From NCBI GenBank assembly GCA_023091735.1, contig JALKBU010000817.1, positions 1 to 23,503 on the forward strand: 23,503 nt of DNA, given 5' to 3'. Below are positions 1-7,944 of the stretch, piece after piece (position 1 is the first letter of the stretch; each line of letters opens with the position of its first letter). The stretch comes from Trichomonas tenax. Its lineage: Eukaryota > Parabasalia > Trichomonadida > Trichomonadidae. Both the position numbers and the translations under genes were made by a program. A model generated the notes under the pieces. It had not been told where the DNA came from and did not search any database. It saw only the letters and a program-made list of their open reading frames with translations.

Positions 1-2
1 CT

Positions 3-95
3 GCAGGAAGACAGAAGAATCCGAGATGGATAAGTAAGCGTATGAGAGAAGCAGAGGAAAAGAAGAAGCAGGAAGAAGAAAAGAAATCAGAATAA
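3..95 (+). CDS. C-terminal end of an unidentified protein (partial)
   Basis: An open frame enters from the left edge and closes at TAA (93-95). It gives about 30 residues: a basic segment (NPRWISKRMREAEEKK) and then a Lys/Glu-rich charged tail ending EEEKKSE. Such low-complexity charged tails are common at eukaryotic protein C-termini. No family can be named from this stretch. The other two frames close within the first 40 bases. The gene body lies outside the window. Confidence 0.4.
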   Translation, partial: AGRQKNPRWISKRMREAEEKKKQEEEKKSE

Positions 96-190
96 CCACT
101 AAAATTATTTTTCAAAATTTCCTTACCACAAATCCTAATTTTGACTTATAAAGTAACGTAAAACATCAAATTTTAAGCATTTTCTTCAAA

Positions 191-222
191 GAACCCTCCG
201 GGTTCCCGGCGCAAAGCGCCAA
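191..222. repeat. Two adjacent short GC-rich hairpins
   Basis: Two perfect small stems stand next to each other in AT-rich DNA: gaaccc-tcc-gggttc, then ggcgc-aaa-gcgcc. They lie about 100 bases downstream of the stop codon of the left-edge gene. They could be part of its 3' region or of a dispersed repeat. Their GC content contrasts sharply with the surroundings. Confidence 0.5.
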
Positions 223-319
223 AGTAATTTTAGTAGTTTTTGGCGTTTGTAAAAATCCTTGTCCTAATTTTTTTATTACCTGGTATTACCTAGTAATCTG
301 GTTACCTGGTATAGTAGAT

Positions 320-433
320 TTTATAAACTCATAATTTTTTTAAAATAAAATTAACGTTAATTTTGTAAGTAATTCAAAAAATTATTTTCTATATGGGTGG
401 CACCTAACTTGTAAAACTAATTTTGTCGTAAAT
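320..433 (+). repeat. Direct repeat, copy 1 of 2
   Basis: This copy of about 113 bp recurs at 537-648. The two share a nearly identical 83-bp core that starts ttaacgttaattttgtaag and ends aattttgtcgtaaat, with a handful of differences. The outer part (ttataaa-tcataa) is also shared. Copy spacing is about 217 bp. No coding potential is seen. Confidence 0.75.
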
Positions 434-536
434 ATTAGTATTAATAAATTATTCGTTTTGTAATTTGTGATATCAGTAATTATTTAAAAATATTGTTCAC
501 AGAACTCGAGGATTATTTTTCAAAACTGAATACATT

Positions 537-648
537 TTATAAAGTCATAAGTTTTAGAATTAAATTTAACGTTAATTTTGTAAGTAATTCAAAAATTTAT
601 TTTCTATATGGGGGGGACCTAACTTGTAAAACTAATTTTGTCGTAAAT
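537..648 (+). repeat. Direct repeat, copy 2 of 2
   Basis: Second copy of the repeat at 320-433. It differs in a few positions, including a run of seven G where copy 1 has gggtggc. It ends just before the GC-rich inverted repeat at 659-705. Confidence 0.75.
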
Positions 649-658
649 GTATTTAAAT

Positions 659-705
659 AGATGTTCGCAGAAGCCACGGCGCAGTCGTGGCGAATGCGAA
701 CATCT
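659..705. repeat. Nested GC-rich inverted repeat (stem-loop)
   Basis: A perfect 11-bp outer stem (agatgttcgca at 659-669, tgcgaacatct at 695-705) encloses a second perfect stem, gccacg (673-678) with cgtggc (686-691). The 47-bp unit would fold into a long near-continuous hairpin. It lies in AT-rich DNA directly after the second direct repeat. It could be a palindromic mobile-element end, a terminator-like hairpin or an RNA element. Confidence 0.65.
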
Positions 706-946
706 AATTACTAACTCAGATACCTTTTTCATTACAAGACTATTTTCATATTATTACTTATTCTCATAATTATTAATATAGCATTAAATTCATAATTAAT
801 TGTTCTTGAATCATGAATGAGATAATGTTTTCATATTACGTTCATTTTATATACTGATTTATATTATTTAGATTCTCAATTTGATCCTTATATTCTTTGT
901 AAAATTCGTTTTTGACTAAATTTTTATTTTTTTTTCTTCAAATTAT

Positions 947-1240
947 TTGTTTATAATTCATATTTACCAGGCAAGAAGAGATAATTTCGACCGAGTTTCT
1001 TGGTTTGGAGTGCAACAAAAATTTGCAATGAACTACGTTTATGGTCTTCATACTCAGCGTGGAGTTTCAATCTATAAATGTCAGTATTGTTTAGACTACA
1101 AAGATATTTATAACACTTTTTATAAAGGTGACAATTTGCCCGCTCAAAAAAGTGACAATTTATTCATGAAAAGCGACTTTAAGGTTCACAGGTCACTTTT
1201 TGATGTTCACTTTTGTCCTAGACTCAGGAAAAAAGTGTAA
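947..1240 (+). pseudogene. Possible coding relic with no ATG at its open start
   Basis: The frame is open for about 97 codons but begins at TTG. The first ATG lies inside, at about 1027. The first half (about 970-1110) reads like protein, with pieces such as DRVSWFGVQQKFAMNYVYGL and CQYCLDY, and has mixed codon use. The second half is made of repeated AAAGTGAC-like DNA and is probably not coding. It may be a decayed gene fragment fused by chance to a repeat. No family is recognised, and a chance frame of this length is possible in such AT-rich DNA. Confidence 0.25.
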
Positions 1241-1257
1241 AAAAGTGAACAGTTTTT
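1128..1257. repeat. Cluster of AAAGTGA(C/A) motifs in both orientations
   Basis: Within about 130 bp there are roughly seven variants of aaagtgac/aaagtgaac or its complement (ggtgacaattt, aaagtgacaattt, ggtcacttttt, gttcacttttgt, aaagtgtaaaaaagtgaac). Similar words occur near 9480-9535 and 23350. This could be a degenerate short repeat or a cluster of protein-binding sites. Confidence 0.4.
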
Positions 1258-1260
1258 AAG

Positions 1261-2135
1261 TGTGAAAATGTATTGTTGCATATATAATATATATTCCAAA
1301 TAACGCATATTCCATTTCTGAGCCTTTTCAAATTTTGAAAGGCAAACCGCTTCAATATAAATATATTTATTATGTCATTATAAATATATTTGTATTTTTG
1401 TGTAAACTATACAATAATTTGACTCATAGAATATATTGAGAGACAATTTTCGAGATTCTTTATTTATATTAGATATTTGAAATACACTATATTGCTATTT
1501 TACGTCATTCAATATTTGTGAACATTTTTTTCTGCAATTTCAAATGTTTGTAATTAATTATCGTGTAATTCCGATGTATAGCAACCATGCAATATTATTT
1601 TTCAAATGATAAAATCTGTTTATTTTTACTTAAAAACAGAATAAAAATATAATATACATAATATGTAATATTATATGTATATTAGTTTTTGATTTTAGTT
1701 TCTCTCTCAATTTTTCTATTCAAATATTTGTTTTCTAAGTATTCCCTTTTAAAATAGATATACGTTATATAATAGACGTTATTTGTTTTATGTTTTTTGG
1801 CAATGTAAGCATGATAGAAAAGTTGTATTTTACGTTTGTATTTACATGCTGGCGTAATATACTCTATAATTCATCGATAAATATTTGTTTTTATTAACTT
1901 TTCAAAATTAAAATCTTTATTATTAACACACAACATTAAATAATATAAGGCATAAGTCATTCCTACGCATAGTATGTTGCTTTCTAGCTGTCAAAAGCAT
2001 CGAATATCTACTCAATTCTATCAATTTGATCAAATATCCCTAGAAATGAAATATTTCTAGTCCATCTCTTCCTACGCATCGATTTATTGGAAGAAATGAA
2101 TTAGAAACGAATTATTTTTAAGAACATTTGATATT
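1261..2135. other. Gene-free AT-rich spacer
   Basis: No coding region, RNA gene or strong repeat was seen by eye. The composition is very AT-rich with many stops in all frames. Confidence 0.6.
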
Positions 2136-2160
2136 GAAGTATAGTTGCACGCTATACTTC
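2136..2160. repeat. Perfect 9-bp hairpin
   Basis: gaagtatag (2136-2144) and ctatacttc (2152-2160) form a perfect stem around a 7-base loop. It lies about 100 bp before a much longer inverted repeat. Confidence 0.5.
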
Positions 2161-2261
2161 ATTCAGTAGGGTAGCTGCTTGATATATCTAGACTCTGGAT
2201 GAAAATATCAGAGTTATCAAGTTCAAAAGTCGAGATTTGATTCAAAAAAAACAAATCTTAA

Positions 2262-2340
2262 CAAAATGAACAGTTTCTAGCACAAATCCTCTAGGGTAAC
2301 AAATTCCTAGATGACTTGTGCTAGAAACTGTTCATTTTTG
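2262..2340. repeat. Long inverted repeat (about 24-bp arms), MITE-like or hairpin RNA
   Basis: The left arm (2262-2285, containing atgaacagtttctagcaca) is repeated in inverse at 2316-2340 (containing tgtgctagaaactgttcat). Match is perfect over about 23 bases. The 30-base centre also partly pairs through cctctagg/cctaga. The unit is therefore almost entirely one hairpin. Weak further pairing (tcagagt at 2208-2214 with actctga at 2353-2359) suggests a larger decayed palindrome of about 150 bp. Confidence 0.7.
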
Positions 2341-2505
2341 ACGAGATTAACGACTCTGATTATTAGATTTCGTAAATATTACATGCTGTCTAATACCATA
2401 ACAGGCACATACCATTAGGCTATCTGCTTGTCATTTTATTAGACAACAAAAGTACGTAGTGCTGATAGATGAATGAGATGTTTGTATCAGTCGCATTTTC
2501 AATTA

Positions 2506-2552
2506 CTTTCAGAAGTTTCTGTGTCATGGAATGTCATAGAAACCTCAGAAAG
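2506..2552. repeat. Imperfect inverted repeat
   Basis: ctttcagaagtttctgtgtc at the left matches the inverse of gtcatagaaacctcagaaag with a few mismatches, forming a stem of about 20 bp. It is a decayed palindrome close to the relic at 2591. Confidence 0.4.
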
Positions 2553-2590
2553 GAGCAGAAAATATATATTTGAATTGTAGCATCAAATTA

Positions 2591-2770
2591 ATGAGTATGA
2601 GTGAATTTCGAAGACATCGATGGCCTGCAGATGGCTAGATAAGCAGAATAGTTTCGAATTGTCCATTTGTTGGCCGTCAATGTCTTGATTGCGATGAATT
2701 TGCAAGAGAAACGATGAATTCGGGTGCGGTCTCCACTAGCTTTTCATATAATCATATACAGCACACATAA
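2591..2770 (+). pseudogene. Short coding relic interrupted by one TAG
   Basis: An ATG at 2591 opens a 60-codon frame that stays in register to TAA at 2768-2770, with one in-frame TAG at 2636-2638. The segments on either side read like protein. The first is MSMSEFRRHRWPADG. The second contains NCPFVGRQCLDCDEFARET, with three closely spaced Cys. GC content is raised relative to the flanks. It may be the remnant of a gene or transposon ORF. No family is recognised. Confidence 0.35.
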
Positions 2771-3204
2771 TAGCATATATTACCCCTATATAAAAGACCC
2801 TACTACCTTCACAATGTACTCAAATAAGGCTCTTAATTAACACATTATCGCGGATTTTTTGAAAGAGTGTTTTAACTATATCTCTTGAGTCAGACATTTT
2901 CAAACTACAGCACAGTCAGAAGTATAATGTACACATATATGTATTCACAGACGCAATTTCATGCAGCTTACACACGTTTTCAAAAATTCGAGATATATTT
3001 CACACTCATTTTCACGCATCATCCATAATGAATACTTAATCAATAATCACCATGACAAGCTCTAATCAATGCCACAATATATACATAAATTACCCATTTT
3101 TCAAAATTCAAATCTCCATCTCAGCATACCACCATCACTCATATTTTCGCCTATAATTAGGTATATATTACTGATTAATATGCACTTACTAGAATGTTTT
3201 TACA
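2771..3204. other. Spacer without a gene
   Basis: AT-rich. A plus frame open from 3069 is short and reads like non-coding sequence. No RNA gene or strong repeat was seen. Confidence 0.5.
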
Positions 3205-3863
3205 TTGCTTATTCATCGAGATCCCAGGGTGCAAACACCCAAAATTGGTTCCACCCTGGGTCGACTCCACAGAAATGGCAAGGATGTCATGAATGAACTT
3301 CAGAGGCTTCACATCATTTCGCAGATAATCCCATCATCATTTGGCGATGAAGATATTTCCGCCACTTCACAAGTCGATGAACGTGCTGATTCATCTGTTG
3401 CTAAGATATATTCGCCTAACGACGAGGTGACAACAGAACAGAACGCATTCGTTGCTGGCTGAATCCAGGAGACTCATACAACAGACTTTCATGACGAAGT
3501 TGCTCCGCAGTCTATACCCTCACAGATTCTGATCTTCGTAAGAGGACTCAAGATGCTCTCGAAAATACATCTGCTAATGCTATCTTCAATGCTATATCAC
3601 AAGCTGCTGGTGACATTCTTGCTAAACAGCACTCTGCTTCAGTCACAGGCATCCCAGTTGTTGAGAAAAGCCGCAATCTCACTGATGCTCTCAGACTTGA
3701 CGTGAATCAGCACGAGTATGTTGTTGAATTACTTGATAGCAACAAGGTAAAGAAAGATCCTAAGGCTCATAAGGCTGAAATTGAGAAAGAAGTTAAGAAA
3801 GCAATTAAAGAAAGCAGAATCACTGAAGATCACTTGTTAAATTTAAATTTTCAAGAAAAATAG
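3205..3863 (+). pseudogene. Decayed protein-coding gene (in-frame TGA plus frameshift)
   Basis: The frame starting at 3205 is open to TGA at 3460-3462. It continues sensibly beyond that stop (ETHTTDFHDEVAPQS) to about 3520. Coding then moves to another frame, which is open from about 3486 to TAG at 3861-3863. The second part reads as a charged helical protein: TQDALENTSANAIFNAIS, then VVEKSRNLTDALRL, then EIEKEVKKAIKESRITED. GC content is clearly above the flanks. About 200 codons are traceable. The N-terminus and family are unknown. The Lys/Glu-rich C-terminus and repeat-rich setting would fit a mobile-element gene, but this is inference. Confidence 0.6.
3223..3260. repeat. 9-bp inverted repeat inside the relic
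   Basis: cccagggtg (3223-3231) and caccctggg (3252-3260) are perfect inverse copies separated by 20 bases. They sit where the coding relic begins, so they may mark a rearrangement edge. Confidence 0.4.
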
Positions 3864-4131
3864 AGATAGTTATAGTTTAGGGATATCATGATCATAAGAT
3901 TAATGAGATTTGATCAAAACTCGACCTGTTAAAACTGCAATTAAAAACGAATTTTCACTAGTTTTCAATTCGTATATGAAAATAAATACATTATTGATTT
4001 TGATATGCATTCAATTATGTAATTAAATTTTTTTGTAGAGAAACCAACACTTTAAATTGACTTTTCGATTTATTTTAAGGTTATGTTGTAAGATTATAGA
4101 CGATAGGATTTAAGAATAATCATTTTTTAAA
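3864..4131. other. AT-rich spacer
   Basis: Nothing recognisable. This is presumably the promoter region of the downstream ankyrin-like gene. Confidence 0.5.
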
Positions 4132-5230
4132 ATGCAACATTTTCAAGATTTTATAGGAATTGAAAATTTGTTGTTGAGTATCAATACAGAAAACTTTGAA
4201 AACTCCTGTCAAGCTTTTAAAAATAATCAATAAAGAACATTGGTGCATCGATTATTTTTGCGATGCAGTACAACATTTTTGCGCATGCAGACCACAATTA
4301 TCATCATGTTTAAACGACTTGGTGAAGGTAATTCAATCTCGTTTTGATTTTGGGAATAAAAAATTGGTCTTAAACAGCAAGTACGATATATCAGAAACTA
4401 TTACTTCGGATGAAATAGACCTTTTCATAAACAATTACAATCACAAAACTACAAAAGTTAAAAATGAATTACTACATGACAGCCTTATCGCCGGCTCATG
4501 CAATATATTTAAGTTTCTAATCGAAAAAGACCAAATGATAGACTACGACACAATTGCTTTTAACTCAGCTAAAGGTGGTTCTTATGAAATCATGTCTTAT
4601 GTATTAACGAAAAACGAAAATGAAAAGAATTTTCAGGATTTTCTAATATCAATGATATATCATTGCTTCATTTTTCATCATAACGAAACGGGAAACAAAC
4701 TCTTAATCAAATATGGCTTAACAGCAAGCCAAATATTTAATGATGCATTTGTTTTGTTACAAAATTTTAACTTTGAGCAGTTTGCAAATTTATACAAAGA
4801 CAAAATTGCAATTAATCCAATTAATATATTTGAAACATTTTCAAAATATATACATTTATACGAAATATTTATACGAGATTTTCCATATGAAAAAGTTAAT
4901 AATCAAATATCATCTATCAATGATTTTAACAATGCAATTAAATTAGGCGTGCCAGAATGCAGAAAGCGTAACAATGGAAAGTGCACTGCTAATGAATGCG
5001 AAGAAGACAAGCTATTCTCTGAAAGTGATGTTGCACCACAATTTGTTGAACTCATGAACGACTTGATGATATCTCTTGATATAAAAGCCTTGAAAGCCTT
5101 GAACATTATCGCAGAAAATAACTACAATGATCAATTGTTAAATTTTAAATTAGCAGAAATCGAGTCCGAGGAATTTTTCGAAAAAGTTTCTCAATGTTTA
5201 CTCGATACAATTGAAAAATCTAACACTTAG
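4132..5230 (+). pseudogene. Ankyrin-like (DUF3447-type) protein, frameshifted near its 5' end
   Basis: The main frame runs from about 4178 to TAG at 5228-5230, but has no ATG for roughly its first 110 codons. A plausible start is the ATG at 4132 in another frame, reading MQHFQDFIGIENLLLSIN before stopping at TAA near 4233. Moving from that frame to the main one around 4205-4230 needs one extra base in an A/T run (cttttaaaaataat). The main frame carries alternating helices typical of trichomonad ankyrin-like proteins. An example is HDSLIAGSCNIFKFLIEKDQ followed by FNSAKGGSYEIMSYVLTKN, which matches the two-repeat pattern of DUF3447 and ankyrin units. A Cys-rich insert (PECRKRNNGKCTANECEEDK) precedes the C-terminal helices. 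Such proteins form very large families in trichomonads and are presumed interaction scaffolds. This copy is likely inactive unless the frameshift is a sequence error. Confidence 0.65.
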
Positions 5231-5270
5231 ATGTGCATAGTCAATTTGTTATTATAAATTTTAATACATT

Positions 5271-5386
5271 GGCTGCAAGAGAACATCTTTTGTCTGTAAA
5301 AGATATTTTTGGCTGTACGAGATATTCTTTTGTCTGCAAGAGATCCTCTTTTGGCTGTATGACATATTAATTTGTCTGTAAAAATG
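5271..5386 (+). repeat. Degenerate 21-bp tandem array (about 5.5 copies)
   Basis: Units begin alternately ggctg and gtctg: ggctgcaagagaacatctttt, gtctgtaaaagatattttt, ggctgtacgagatattctttt, gtctgcaagagatcctctttt, ggctgtatgacatattaattt, gtctgtaaaa. The alternation suggests a 42-bp higher-order unit. It starts 40 bases after the stop of the ankyrin-like gene. Confidence 0.7.
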
Positions 5387-5413
5387 AGGCTAAATTTTCT
5401 TTTATTTAAGTAA

Positions 5414-6136
5414 TTAGAATTAAATATTGAACATACTAGTAATTATAATAAGAATAGAAAATTATTATCAAACAATTTAAATAATTATAATGATGAAATT
5501 ACTTATAAGAATATTAAAAATTATATTATATTTCCATTTGATAATTTACAATTAGATTTATATACTAAAACTTCTGTACCGCGTGATATTAGAAAAGAAA
5601 TGTATGATACTACTAATGTTAATCCATATGTTGGGGTTAATACGAATAATAAAATTAAAAGAACACATGAAGAAATTAATTTAGCATTAAATTATAAAAG
5701 CTAAGAAAGTTATTAAAAGTATAAATAACAAACCACTTAATAAAGAACATTGGTTAAAATTTGATGAATTAAATGATAAGAAAACGTTAAAGCAAATAAT
5801 CGAGTAATCGAATTTAATATTAAAAATTATAATGAAAATGAAAAAGTATTCTTCAACAACAACAACATTAAAGATGTATTTGTTAAATTACTTAAAAAGT
5901 TAAATTTATATACTTCACAGAAATGGTTAATTGTTTATGAGATAGATAATAAATTAGAAGCAACAGCATTAAACGTTAATAACATTAGTATATTATTAAA
6001 TCAGATACATGATAATAACTTCATTAGTAATATAGAAGAAAATAGTTCTGATATAATTGAAAAACATTATGCTAATTGTTCGTTGAAAAATTTCGGATAT
6101 TTTCTATTGATATATTTATTAATAATATTCAATTAA
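5414..6136 (+). pseudogene. Very AT-rich coding relic with several frameshifts
   Basis: Three frames joined end to end read like one protein. The first (5414-5704) is open between two TAA stops and contains TKTSVPRDIRKEMYDTTNVN and KIKRTHEEINLALN. The second (about 5703-5807) contains NKPLNKEHWLKFDELND. The third (5804-6076), back in the first register, contains KVFFNNNNIKDVFVKLLKKL, TSQKWLIVYEIDN and then NISILLNQIHDNNFISNIEE. A further shift near 6065 would continue to TAA at 6134. There is no ATG at the beginning. Codon use is almost exclusively A/T at third positions and the composition is more AT-rich than the housekeeping genes. This suggests an origin in a virus-like or mobile element. 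No family is recognised. Confidence 0.5.
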
Positions 6137-6175
6137 TTGAATGCAAACAATCTAAATGGATGTATTGAAACCAGA

Positions 6176-7168
6176 TCAACGATGTTTAAATCTCAATCTA
6201 TAAATATTGCAGAGGCAATTGCTGCATTTCAATCTTTCAATCTTAATTTGTGTTGGTTTACATAAATCAAAACCGACATTTTGAAAATTGATATCAAACT
6301 TTACGGTATTCATATTTGAAGTGGTGAGTGAACCTGAACGATAAATTGTTGCTGTTTCAACAAGATTTCGATTATTGCTGAAATAACAATGAATAACTGT
6401 AAGTGTTGGTCTAAAAAACAGCCAAAAGAAATAATTTAATCTATTTTCGATGATAGAACAATTTTCGATTTCTGCTATCGCTGCATATATATAAAACAAA
6501 CAACAATTTCCGTTGTTTCCGAAAAAGTTACAATAATTTATTTTTGCTGTGAATTGGCTACTTTGAATTGCAATGATAAAATTTCTAGAAGCTGTTCCAT
6601 TTGCTATTGATGAGTATTCAAGAAATGATGGTTTTTTTTGAAGATAGAAATCAATAGAACTGAATCTTTGACCTTTGCATTGTGAGAAATTTGAATTCTT
6701 CACAAAAGTGTATCCATATTTAAAGCTACATGCCAAGCCATCGCTACTTTCTGATCCACACATAGAAATACTGGAAAAATATAAAATATTTTTAACAACA
6801 TTAGAATTACTATGTTCGACATGCGAAAAAGTACCCCAATTATAATATGAATCACAACTCATCCCACAAACATGATTGATGAATATTTCTCCTCCTTTAA
6901 ATCTAATTGCAGGCCCTCTTAGATTTTGTATAATGTCGGAGAAATAACAATACTCACAAAGCAGTTTGCTGGAAGTAGAAGAAGATTCGAATAGTATTCC
7001 ATGATTTGTTATACTTTCGAATTTTGAGTTAACGACGTAGTGATTCCCGGCGGTAAAATTTAAACCAACTGTAGATTGATTTTTAACAGTTATTGTCGTT
7101 ATTTCATAATTTCCTTGAAAGAGTTCATCATAAGAGCTTTTTAGTAAAAATTGATGAGTTAGAAGCAT
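6176..7168 (-). CDS. Beta-helix-like, surface-type protein (probably a fragment)
   Basis: A 330-codon frame runs from ATG at 7168 to TGA. It has recurring short blocks with the period of a right-handed parallel beta-helix: CEYCYFSD, KNSNFSQC, INYCNFFGNNGNCC, IENCSIIENR and IHCYFSNNR. Residues are rich in Asn, Ser, Cys and aromatics, as in trichomonad surface proteins of the Pmp/beta-helix kind. No signal peptide follows the ATG and no membrane anchor precedes the stop, so both ends may be missing. A second minus frame (7128-7388) overlaps the 5' end and contains a hydrophobic stretch, KYLFFSLLHILNC, that could be a displaced signal peptide. The frame is open over nearly 1 kb, so it is real or only recently lost. 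Confidence 0.6.
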   Translation of the reverse strand: MLLTHQFLLKSSYDELFQGNYEITTITVKNQSTVGLNFTAGNHYVVNSKFESITNHGILFESSSTSSKLLCEYCYFSDIIQNLRGPAIRFKGGEIFINHVCGMSCDSYYNWGTFSHVEHSNSNVVKNILYFSSISMCGSESSDGLACSFKYGYTFVKNSNFSQCKGQRFSSIDFYLQKKPSFLEYSSIANGTASRNFIIAIQSSQFTAKINYCNFFGNNGNCCLFYIYAAIAEIENCSIIENRLNYFFWLFFRPTLTVIHCYFSNNRNLVETATIYRSGSLTTSNMNTVKFDINFQNVGFDLCKPTQIKIERLKCSNCLCNIYRLRFKHR

Positions 7169-7514
7169 ATGGAAATATTGTGATTTGATGAAATTTGTTC
7201 TTTGCCATTTTTTGACATGACATATTCTGACAATTTAAAATGTGCAACAATGAGAAAAATAAGTATTTCTGCGAAAATGGAGGTATGATGTGAGATGATA
7301 TATGTGATTTCATTAAATGATTCACATTATAATTTGGCGGACAAAAATAAAATCGTTTTACATTGAATTTTGAGAATTTAAAATTCATCCAAATTTTTTT
7401 AATGGAAAAAATTAAAAATTAATTTTTGGGGCTTCACCTGGGAAAAAGACTTTTTAATCTAAGTACGATATAACGGTGGATGTTATTCTTCATATATCTG
7501 AAGAAAAAAGATAA
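7169..7514. other. Spacer; possible lost 5' end of the beta-helix gene
   Basis: The minus frame 7128-7388 (ATG at 7388) may be the shifted N-terminus of the neighbouring beta-helix gene. The rest shows nothing recognisable. Confidence 0.4.
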
Positions 7515-7652
7515 ATGGAAGAAAGAGATGGCTTCAATGATGGGAATATCAAAGCCCTTCTGGGAAGAAAGGACGGATCATCTCCCTATGGAGTAGGTCC
7601 ACGGTGTTGGCACGTAGACGACAAGGGATTTTTCAGATTTAGAGGCATTTAA
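7515..7652 (+). CDS. Small ORF (45 aa), unknown, possibly a gene fragment
   Basis: ATG at 7515 to TAA at 7650. The peptide is Gly/Asp/Arg-rich, with GRKDGSSPYGVGPRCWHVDD in its centre and a FFRFRGI end. The segment is much richer in G and C than the flanks on both sides, which suggests genuine coding origin. It is too short to assign and may be an exon-sized remnant of a longer, lost gene. Confidence 0.3.
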   Translation: MEERDGFNDGNIKALLGRKDGSSPYGVGPRCWHVDDKGFFRFRGI

Positions 7653-7736
7653 CATCATTTGGTTCAATGAGAAGCATTTAAAATGTAAACTATTCAAAAA
7701 GCTAATTTACGTTTTCAACACAAAAAAAGTTAATTT

Positions 7737-7931
7737 TTATTGACCTTCTCCGTTAAAAAAGCATTCGATGGATTTAATATCAAAATTCAAGGCAAAACGA
7801 TTAAATAAATTCCTCTTTGAAATAGTAATATATAAAAGTGCCATATCACTATTTATGAGTTCACAAATGATTGAATTCTTTAAAATTTGATGGATTTTGT
7901 CGGCGTCACTGAATTTTCTACGCCAACTCAA
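7737..7931 (-). pseudogene. C-terminal coding fragment cut at a repeat border
   Basis: The minus frame is open for 64 codons but begins at TTG, not ATG. It contains DKIHQILKNSIICELINSDM and FALNFDIKSIECFFNGEGQ, with ordinary codon use, and ends in TAA. Its 5' end runs straight into the 43-bp repeat at 7902-7944. The upstream part of the gene is probably lost or displaced by that repeat. The family is unknown; the helix pattern could be ankyrin/DUF3447-like, but this is only a guess. Confidence 0.35.
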
Positions 7932-7944
7932 ACATCTCGATTTT
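7902..7944 (+). repeat. 43-bp direct repeat, copy 1 of 2
   Basis: The sequence starts ggcgtcactgaattttctac and ends actcaaacatctcgatttt. It recurs at 8079-8121 with a single clear difference (gccaact versus gcctact). The first 23 bases begin ggcgt and end acgcc and can form a small stem. Spacing is 177 bp. Confidence 0.8.

Larger units (their letters stand above)
96..946. other. Gene-free AT-rich spacer with repeats and GC-rich hairpins
   Basis: No convincing reading frame is present. The spacer holds two small GC-rich hairpins near 191-223, a pair of roughly 113-bp direct repeats (320-433 and 537-648), and a nested GC-rich inverted repeat at 659-705. The rest is AT-rich and featureless by eye. 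Confidence 0.6.

Noticed and set aside
4740..5106. Two short frames (plus 4740-4946, minus 4903-5106) inside the ankyrin-like gene
   Set aside because: They are shadows of the long frame and show no independent coding signal.
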